Origin: Gnetum montanum | Lineage: Eukaryota; Streptophyta; Gnetopsida; Gnetales; Gnetaceae | DNA: 64,000 nucleotides | Direction of reading: 5' to 3' | Assembly: GCA_015680685.1 (NCBI GenBank) | Contig: MNCI01010116.1 | Coordinates: 679,766-743,765 of the forward strand | Shown: in pieces, positions 55,261 to 64,000 of the stretch | Layout: each line of letters starts with the position of its first letter | Numbering within the stretch: the stretch's first letter is position 1 | The notes under the pieces: generated by a model | Seen by the model: only the letters and a program-made list of their open reading frames with translations | Told to the model about the DNA's origin: nothing | The model's database searches: none | Position numbers and translations under genes: made by a program

Positions 55261-56152
55261 TGATGGCTACAATATTGGGTGTTCGATATCAAAGCTGCAA
55301 TATCGCGTACCCAATATTAAGGCATAAGCTATGATGTGGGATATTCAATATTGTAGACATGTGCGGGCCTATAAACATGAAACTTAGGTGCATGGTCCAC
55401 GAACAATTTCATTCCAACCTTAGCGAAATTTTGTCAATTTGTTTTCTTGATTTTAGTACATTGCACTTAGTAGTATATGCTTGTAGTGTGATGTTAAGTG
55501 ATTGAACAAAGTCTTTATTCCAGTGAAATGTACTTGGACACGTTCTATGACTAAAAGTAAAGATCAAGATTACTTTGCATCATTGCAACATCACTTAGCT
55601 TTCTTACTGTTTACTTAGAATAATGTTTACTATTTTCACTTAGCTTACTAATCATTGTTTCCTAGTTACTGTTTACTTTCTATGCACTTTACTCTTACTA
55701 TTGTTAAGTGGAATGGATACGATTGATTCTAAGCATTAAGTATGATCGTTTGGTAACCCAATAGTATCATCACTTGGTTCACCCAGAAGTGGAATACTTG
55801 GTAATCCTAGTAACGAATACATGAGTCCAAGACATGTGCGGAGAATCAAAAATGGATGTCCATCGCACTAGGCTAGATTAGATTTGTTTACTATTACTTA
55901 GATTTAGAAACCACTTCATTTACCTTATGTTCACTAGGAGTAATGTGGTCCTACAACATCAACACATCATACACTTCACCATGAGTTAAACCATATGCTT
56001 TGATTGTACTAGCTCATGTGGAAAGACAATGATTGTGAACTTAAACCAATTACTAGCATGATTACATTGCCTTGTCCACGGAATTCAACCAGGCTCTACG
56101 TGAACACTCGTATCTCATATGGTTGGGTGTTGGATTACTCCACCACTCATCG
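55261..56152 (+). repeat. Solo LTR related to the E1 family
   Basis: It starts TGATGGCTACAATATTGGG and ends CACCACTCATCG. It has U3 palindromes (GATATC, CAATATTG; 55270-55350), a CTATAAACATG TATA box near 55371, and a U5 end (GAACACTCGTATCTCATATGG) shared with the E3 LTR. There is no PBS or internal region, and flanking pentamers do not match. Confidence 0.7.
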
Positions 56153-56375
56153 ATATTAAGATATACCTAAAGCATGAAAAATGATCACAAAACAAGGACA
56201 TGATATTACAAATTTATCTTTAAGCAAGATCCTAGATTGGGTTGGAAATTGAACCTTGTAAGATTATTCTTTTAAGATTGTTTTTCTTTGATAACACTAA
56301 TGAATTCAGTGATTCTTTTGTTGTTGTGCATAAATGAAACATGTTTGGTAACATGTCATGGCTTTTCTTTGTCAG

Positions 56376-56720
56376 GTTAGTGGTGCTAGGAAAAGCTTGA
56401 AGATGTTACTTCTTGCATCAATGACAAGTAAGCTTTTGAGCGGTTCTCTTTCTAAAATTTATGGTAAAATGCAAATCTTCTCTTTCGGCATTAAGTGAAA
56501 GCATAACCTTTTGTATTTCCAGTGAAACATCTTTCACATGAATGGGTTTCCTAAATGTTAGTATTAGTAAATGAGTTTAAAAGTATACGTTTATTTCCAG
56601 CCGATACATATATGATTTTGTTTTTATTATTTTGTATCATCAGGGAGAAAGGTCATTAAGGTTGAAGAAGAGATCTTGGAAGACATTAAAATGAGCAGAT
56701 GGATGGACTTTTCCTGTTAG
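56376..56720 (+). CDS. Last two coding exons of an unrecognised host gene
   Basis: Exon 56376-56427 (acceptor TTTGTCAG, donor GTAAGC) joins 56644-56720 (acceptor ATCATCAG) to encode VSGARKSLKMLLLASMTR, then RKVIKVEEEILEDIKMSRWM and DFSC followed by TAG at 56718. The join restores an AGG codon across the intron, and both exons are open, basic-then-acidic and helix-prone, unlike the stop-ridden transposon remnants around. A further acceptor at about 56963 (TATATCCAG) may add a 3' UTR exon. I do not recognise the family. Upstream exons would lie beyond the transposons to the left and were not found. Confidence 0.5.
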
Positions 56721-57583
56721 TCATAATATTTCCAGCTGTTAAGGATTTCTTTGTTTTCTTTTTTCCAAAAGGCATTCAATGTAGATATATTTGGCAGATG
56801 TATGTTCTAATTTTGACGTATGATCAGTCTTTGTTATCCAGTTATCTATTTACATTTTATAACAACTTCCTTGTTTTTAGCCTTGGAGAATAAGTTTCAT
56901 CTCCATGTTTTTATACACTATATAGCTTACTTAGCTTACTTGCTAATTTACTTCTATATCCAGGCAAGTGACGATCACAGGTACAGTTGGAGTGGAGTGC
57001 ATGCTGCTTGCTTAGCATTTGGTTGAGCAGAAGCTATATAGAGAGGAGACATGATTCTTGATGGTTTCCTTATGGAAGGTGGATTACATGCCATAAATCC
57101 AGAAGAACAACATTATTTGTAACGTCAAATTTATAAAACATGGTTACACAATGTAACTTTAACAGGAGTGAGACAATTTTGGCTAATTTTACCAATGCGG
57201 TCTGAATCTATCGCTTTTCCTAAATCTTGGGTCTATAAAGACGACCTTTGAAGATCCTTTGGTATGAGTAGCATGTATGGATGCAAGCAATGTTTATTAC
57301 AGAAATTAAAGCTTATGTTTTGATTTGAGTTTGTGAAACATTGGTGTGGACAGGATTTCAAGTTGTAGAGAAAGTGGAAAGTCTGATTATACTGTAGACA
57401 CTACATCACTAATTGTTATACTTATCATTGTGCATGAGATAGATAACTATAAATATTAAGATACGAGGTAAAACTCTAATAAATTTAAATATGAATGCTG
57501 CGCTATTTTATTTGTCAGAGTCTTTTTCCGATCTTCATAAGATCTTCATAAGAGGATACATGACATTAGCAGATTAGACACTG

Positions 57584-57772
57584 ATGTCAAGGACGTTAAT
57601 AACGTTTGCTGTGGTTTTATTATACCTTATTCAATCTCAAGGTTTTTACCCAAGTAAGAACGTTTCAAACTATGGTAACTTTGTCTTAAATATTGACAAA
57701 TCAGTTTTTGGCATTCAATCTCCCAAGATGAAGGGAGAGCCAATCAGGATTGAACCTGTGATCTGTTCTTAA
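57584..57772 (+). CDS. Small ORF with signal-peptide-like N-terminus
   Basis: A 62-codon frame begins MSRTLITFAVVLLYLIQSQG, a short basic start and a hydrophobic core with a plausible cleavage site after SQG. The mature part would be about 42 residues with one Cys near the end (EPVICS). No family is recognised and no promoter or intron evidence exists. It follows a 3' UTR-like region. It could be chance. Confidence 0.25.
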   Translation: MSRTLITFAVVLLYLIQSQGFYPSKNVSNYGNFVLNIDKSVFGIQSPKMKGEPIRIEPVICS

Positions 57773-59169
57773 ACTGATTTTGGTGTGGTGTAAATGTTTA
57801 AAACCTCACGATATTTTAAGTTTTAACCTTCAATCTAAAACGTCTTCTAAGATCCACAATATGAATAGAAATTTTTTTTATCTAAATGAACTAATAAAAA
57901 GTGATTTCCTTAAATAAAAACAAGAAACCAATGAGAAGGAGCTTAATCAATTTTGGAACATTTATTCAAAATGTAGACCTAACTGATGGCATTTGTAGTT
58001 GACTTCAAAATGAATCATGGAACATATCAACAAATTAAACAACTTGATTATTACTATAGAAATAATCCTCGCTTTTCTTTCATCAAAACAAGGCCACTTT
58101 TTTGCTATTTGGGTAAGTAGGAGATGTAAAAATTAATTGAACATATGACTTAGTTTTAAGGATAAACTCACCTCACAAGAAAAGATGAAGTGGAATGCTA
58201 CATTCACAACCACTAATGATTCTAATTTTAAGTGGTACAAGCCTACAGATCCTGCCAGCTTATTGCAGATTTGCAGTTGAAATTGATTCAATGAAATTAC
58301 TCAAATAAATTACATTCGCAAGAGAAACATGAATCCCGCAAACACCAAAGAGAAGAAAAAGAAAAATGATATGATGGTTGTAGCATTTTATTAGAAATTC
58401 ACAGCATAATACATAACTAAAGGTAAATAGGTAAAAAAACATAGTTTTAAAGTGCTTATGATATTAAGATGATAAATGAATTCAACTCTAACTATATAAA
58501 GAAAAAATGATTTAATAGATCTGAAGGAAATAACAAACACAAACTATTTTACCAACATAAAATGCTTTAGCAATTGATTTGATACAATAGAATTTGCAAT
58601 AAAGCCAATAGGCAAACCATGCAAGTATCTACCACCTCAAATAAAAGACGAATAAACACACTAGTAAAAAAAACTATGTAATGGAACTTAGGGAATTAGT
58701 TACTACTAAGCTTGAATGCATGCATTAGAGTGACAATGTCTCTTGTATATTTGTGTTAGTCCAAACACACTTTACATGTACGAGGTAACATTGCTCACCA
58801 CCAACCCAAATAGGATGTCCTCATCTTAAAACATAATTAATTTTATTTTTTATAAAAATAAAATTAGAAAAGCACATCTTGAAGTTGCAAACTTATACTA
58901 TATAAAAGAGGTGAATTAGCTAACTTGCTTATAACAATGTGAAATTGAAGAGGGACAAAAAATATCTTTAACAACATAAAAATTAAAACCCTAATTCATC
59001 CAATCATTTTATATTATTTTCTTTTGTGCATGTTAAAGTATTTATTAGAATTTAAAATCAAACTAATAAATCATACCAAAAAAATATTTTATAATGGAGA
59101 AAGCATTAAAAAAATCAAACACAAACATAGAATGAAATACAATTAATTTCGGATATAAATAAAATGAAA
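57773..59169. other. AT-rich intergenic sequence
   Basis: No coding family, LTR or RNA gene was seen on either strand. Only short AT-rich tracts occur. Confidence 0.45.
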
Positions 59170-62100
59170 TACAATTGATGTGGGAATGATCAAACTAACA
59201 TAAAATACAATGTACTAAAAACTGCTACATATAAAAATACATTGACTCAACTGATTACAAACTGGTCCATTAGTTTTCTCTAGGGCCATTATTTACAAAA
59301 TTTGCCCATTAAGCATCCAAACAATATCCTTACTACTAACAATCTACAACAATTCTTTAATCTTTTCTTCTTTCCTATCTTCTATGCTTGACTAACCTCA
59401 TAGCATAGTTAAGTTTATTGGAAAATTTAAAAATTATTATTTTTAATATTAAAATTAAATAACTCAAATAAAATATGAATTTTTTTAACCTACTTTGTAT
59501 AATATTTATTAAAAAAAAACAAGATAAAATTGATGCAATCAACTTAAATATTAACATTCAGAGATCAATAATAGTTTTCCTTCCAATTCTAGGTAATTAG
59601 GCATGCATAACAAACATAAATGCAACATTGATGTTGACTTTTATTATAATTCTTAAGATATTAATTTTACTCCTACATTTAAAGTATCTAAGAAGTAAAA
59701 TGTTTCTGTCTATTTAATTATTAAATAAATCTAAAACTTTAATAAAACATTGTATTATGTTTATAAACAAATAATATTGCATTTATACTAATTCACACAA
59801 ATATGATATTTTTAATGATGTTAACCATGCTTATGATATTTAAAAACCAATTTATAACATGTCAAGTTTATAAATGAATCCTACAATGCTTTATAATATT
59901 TATAAAAAATAATTACAACTGTTAGTAATGTTTCAAAGAATATATATATACATATATAATTAAAATAAATATAACGTTATTCCTTATACAATTTAATGTT
60001 TATAAAAATGGGTTACTATTTTAAAAAGTTTATATATAAATCTTATTAAAACAAAAATATATTAAAAATTTAAAATATTATTACAATGTCAGTTTATTTC
60101 ATGTTTTAATAATATTATTATCATATTTATGGTTTTAAAAGGTATAATTGTGTAAAAATTTGTATAATAAATATGTTTTACCCACGTATAGGAATTCTTA
60201 ACATGCGGTAATTAATATAACCATGAGATGTTAGCTAAATAACATAAAACACAATTTACTAAGAAATGCTAAATACCAAAATATATCAAGTAAATAGATT
60301 ATAAACATGTTCATCCTTTTTCTCAATTTTCTCCTTTAGTTACAAATTTGACGTATCAACTATCAAAATAATATCTTTACCACTAACTATCTCCAACAAT
60401 TTCTTTCCCTCTTTTTTACACCATTTGTTTCTTTAATCTCTTCTCTTTTGTAATTGACCTATAAGTGATTTAACCGTGTACCATAAATAAATAAACATTT
60501 TATGAAAGACTTAAAATTTATTATTTTAATATTTAAAAAATAATATTAAAATTAAATACCTTTTATGAATTAATTACTTTATATAATATTTATAACAAAG
60601 AATAAGATACCATAATGACCACAATTAGCACAAATATTAATTTGAAAAGATGCAAGATATCAATGATAGTTTCCGTGCTTGTTACAGTAATGGATGAGCT
60701 AGGTAATGGGTAAGCCATATGTAACAATGCAAAATGCAAAATATTAAATTTACTTGATATTTAAAGGTTAATCATGAGTTACATATTTAATTAGTAAAAA
60801 ATTTAAAAAGTTTAATAAAAAATTATATTATTTTTATAAAAAATAATATCATATCTATAATAATTTACTATGCTTAAAGAATATATTATAATATTTTTAA
60901 ATAATATTTTAAAATGGTTACTATATTAAAAAATTATAAATAATTATGGTGCATAATATTTATAAACAAATATTATAACATTACTTTTTAACTAGTTTAT
61001 AAAAATGGGTTATTAATAATTAATATTATTTTAAAAAATTTTATAAATAAATTTTATTAAAATAAAAGTATACTAAAAAATCTAAAGAATTATTTTATTT
61101 AATACAAGTAAAAATGGATTATTAATACTTAATATTATTTTGAAAATATTTATAAATAAATTTTCTATAAAATAAAGGTATATTAAAAATTTTAAGATAT
61201 TGTTTTATTTAATATTATTATAAGATTACAATGTTATTGTATGTTTTAATAATATTATTATTCCTTCTATATTTTGGTTTTTAAAACATTAATAAATTTT
61301 ATAATTTAATTTAATTTAATGTTTTAAAAGATTGTAATGTTATTTTATTTTATGTTATTAAAATGTTATAATAAATATGTAACGTGTTCTTAGTATGCTA
61401 TAATTAATATGATCCTTAGATTTTAGCATAATGTAACATAAAACAAATGTATTGCAAAATGCTAAATACAAAAATCCATTACAAAACTTGTAAAAACAGT
61501 TTTATCATCTAGATGGTTACCGTCACATCAACCTTTTAAACAAATATTATACTACAAACAATACACAACAATCTTTTCTTACCTATTCGTTTTTTAAATC
61601 TTTTCTCTCTTTCCATCTTATATGCTTGCTAAACATTGAAGCATACATAAGCTTTTTGTAAAAAAATTAAAAATTATTATTTTTAATATTAAAAAAAATA
61701 TGAAAATTAGATAACTCAAATAAAATATAAATTATTCTTTACTTTTATAATATTTATAATGAATAACCTTGGCAATCAACTAAAATATTAACATCTATGG
61801 TGCAATCAACAATAGTTTCCATTCTAATTTGCGCTTGACTTCTATTACTCTTAAGTTTATGGAGCAATGATGTTTTAACATATATGATGAATTATTAAAA
61901 AAATTAAAAACTTTAATAAAAAAGTATATTACATCTTTAAAAAATAATAGTATATCTATAATAATTTGTGATGTTTAAAAAATATATAATGATATTTTTT
62001 AATGATGTTAACAATATTTAAAAATAATTTATAACACATTAAGTTTATAAATGAATCACATAATGATTTATAATATTTATAAAAAAATATTATGATGTTA

Positions 62101-63040
62101 ACCAAAATTTTATGTAGTTTATATATAGCATTAAAATAAATATAAGATTATTAATTTTACAATTTTATTTAATTTATATAGAAATGAGTTATTAATAGGT
62201 AATATTATTTCAAAAAAGTTTATAAATAAATTTTATTTAAATAAAAATATATTAAAAAATTTAAAATATTATTATCCTATTTATATTTTTGTTTTAAAAT
62301 GTTAAAAAATTTATAATTTAATTTAATATAATTTTTTAGAAAAATATAATGTTATTTTATTTTACATTATTAAAATTGTATAACATATATGTTTTACCTA
62401 CGTATACGCATTGTTAACATGCTATAATGAATACAACCCGTAGTTTGATATTAAACTAACATAAAACACGATATCGTAAAACCTGAGTTAACTGACTACA
62501 AAGCAAAACTGGTTCATTGGTTTTTATCAATTAACTACAAATATGTTTTACCACACCATGACGTTAAACTAACATAAAACACAATATTTTTAAAAAAATG
62601 CTATATACAAAAAGATATTGAGTTAGTCGATTACAAACAGCTTTTTTCCTTTTCTATGTTTTATGCTTGATTGAAACTTGTAGCTATAGCATAAATAAGC
62701 ATTTTGTAAAAAAATGAAAATTATTATTTTTAATAATAAAAAACAATATTAAAATTAAATAACTCAAATAAAATATAAATTGCTTTTTATCTTCTTCTTT
62801 CTATAATATTTATAATGAGAAACAAGATACCATTGGTAGTCATCAACTGAAATATTAATCACCATAAGATGTTAGTAATTTTAGCTTGTACAATTAATGA
62901 TTGAGGTATATGTAATAAACACAAAATCAATCTTGTGCAAGTAATGGTTGAGGTCAAGCACAAATCTCACATTGACGTTGACTTTTATTAAAATTTACTA
63001 AGGTATTAAGTTTACTTTTAAATTTAAATCTTAAACTTTG
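59170..63040. repeat. Tandem array of about 1.1-kb extremely AT-rich units
   Basis: Landmarks recur in the same order. AAATTA(A/G)ATA(AC..) followed by AAATAAAATATAAATT-type sequence recurs near 59458, 60549, 61700 and 62757. A TAACATAAAACACAAT-type block occurs near 59195, 60240, 61435, 62455 and 62570. A C/T-rich TCTTTTCTT...TATGCTTGA block occurs near 59360, 60430, 61590 and 62640. The spacing is about 1060-1150 bp, giving roughly four diverged units. No coding frame exists. Confidence 0.7.
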
Positions 63041-63459
63041 GGCTTACCAAAATATCCTTCTACCCTAGGTGAACATAGTGGTGTCCTTGTTCTTTCCATC
63101 TGGTAATCTTTTCTTCTGTGAAGAATGGCAAGAACATTGGTCAAATTCCAGCTCCTTTGATGTCTAGGATAGCTTCAGATTACTTTAACGAAGTCATCCA
63201 TCTAGTAGAAAACAAATTTGAGAAATTGTATATAGCCTCCTTTGGTAATTCCGGAAATTGCAGTTTTCGTCTATCATGACAAAGGATTTTCTATTGAGGA
63301 TGGCTTCATGAAATAGAATGATAGCCTTTTGGTCTTCTATCATTTCTTCCTCAGTACTTTTCTAGACATTCTCTGTCCTACTTCTCAACATGTAGGCTCG
63401 ATGTGTATCCTAATCAATATCATCATCATAGTGAGCATCTCTACCATCATCATTACCAT
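63041..63459. other. Unassigned sequence
   Basis: Less AT-rich than the array to its left and with CATCAT-type short repeats near 63418-63460. Broken short frames on both strands show no family I recognise. Confidence 0.4.
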
Positions 63460-63720
63460 CAATGGTAGATCTTAATATACCATAGTCTAGTAGTATACAC
63501 TTGGTAACCTAGTAGTGTTAACATAGGTTTATGATACGTACGACAAATGGGAATTGACATTCCACATTAGGATAGTTAGTTAATGAAGTAGTTAATTAGT
63601 TAATTAATTCAATTATTAAATCTTCATTCATTCAATTAGTTAGCAAATAGAAGATAAATAATAAAAAAATACAAAATAAATATCTTATGTCTCAACTATA
63701 GGAAAGATAATGACTTACAA
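63460..63720 (+). repeat. Fragment of an LTR-F-type LTR
   Basis: AGTAGTATACACTTGGTAAC, then ACGACAAATGGGAATTGAC and AATATCTTATGTCTCAACTA match the R/U5 part of LTR-F (44720-44830, 49184-49214 and 50162-50210). Both ends are missing. Confidence 0.65.
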
Positions 63721-63835
63721 CTACACTTCTACTTTGTTGTTGTATGTGGAGATACATGGTATGAAATTGTTACTTGGTTTAGTTTATGTTGCCATTGGAG
63801 CTAGAGCCACATTTTAATTAACAAATACCATTTTT

Positions 63836-64000
63836 ATGAATCACAAATTGAAATGGGAAGTAAAATTTCCAGTTGGAAGTAAACATTTGCTTGCTTGTGG
63901 AAGATCCATAGATGCGGAAGGCTACGTGCTAGGCTTCCCAAAAATTCAAAGATATCTAAAAGATCAGGAGTTTCAAAAGACTACTAGAACTCAGAAAATA
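63836..64000 (+). CDS. Partial open frame running off the window, unknown
   Basis: From an ATG at 63836 the frame is open for 55 codons to the last base: MNHKLKWEVKFPVGSKHLLA, then CGRSIDAEGYVLGFPKIQRY. The composition is protein-like, but no domain is recognised and the ATG may lie inside an exon or a transposon remnant. Confidence 0.25.
   Translation, partial: MNHKLKWEVKFPVGSKHLLACGRSIDAEGYVLGFPKIQRYLKDQEFQKTTRTQKI

Noticed and set aside
59170-63040. CRISPR-like or prokaryotic repeat array
   Set aside because: Units are about 1.1 kb, diverged and AT-rich, with no short direct repeats separated by unique spacers.

Overview
This window looks like intergenic and intronic DNA of a seed plant with a large, repeat-filled genome. 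A conifer or other gymnosperm is my inference, from the old, heavily mutated and repeatedly nested retrotransposons, the sparse host exons and one apparent intron of more than 20 kb. There are no bacterial-type genes, no CRISPR array, and no rRNA or convincing tRNA gene. Two single-N assembly gaps are present (9390 and 29480).

Layout. 1-1695 is unassigned AT-rich flank. 1696-19401 is one minus-strand Ty3/gypsy element with two LTRs, a PBS, a PPT and a nearly matching 5-bp target duplication. It is swollen to 17.7 kb by an RTE-type LINE fragment, two L1-type LINE copies, a 538-bp MITE-like element, a 5'-deleted copia element with a perfect 5-bp target duplication inside gag, and a block holding what looks like a spliced coding remnant. 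19402-24010 carries the only recognisable host gene, the first five exons of a cytosolic peptide:N-glycanase (PNG1) on the minus strand. Its remaining exons are not in the window, so the gypsy nest lies either in a very long intron or at a truncation point. 24010-28010 is AT-rich with nothing firm.

28014-40380 is a plus-strand LINE containing a tandemly triplicated RT segment. Its second copy is split by a copia-type element (28715-39266), whose own 5' LTR is split by a gypsy element with an Athila/Tat-like tRNA-Asp PBS (28954-36124). Both insertions have perfect 5-bp target duplications. 40416-50397 holds more members of that gypsy family: a gag-bearing plus-strand copy, a non-coding two-LTR copy, a solo LTR, and an LTR that hosts the last two. 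50398-55000 is a decayed copia element and 55261-56152 another family LTR. 56376-56720 holds two exons that appear to encode the C-terminus of an unrecognised host protein. 59170-63040 is an extremely AT-rich tandem array of about 1.1-kb units, and a last LTR fragment and an open partial frame end the window.

The most unusual signals are: (i) a conserved, unrecognised protein region downstream of the RT in two diverged copies of the same L1-type LINE; (ii) an 11-bp polypurine-tract motif present four times, three of them internal, in the tRNA-Asp-primed gypsy element; (iii) dense GATATC/CGCGATATCGCG palindrome arrays just upstream of the TATA box in that family's LTRs, replaced by unrelated repeat modules in other members; and (iv) the triplicated LINE segment and the 1.1-kb AT-rich array.
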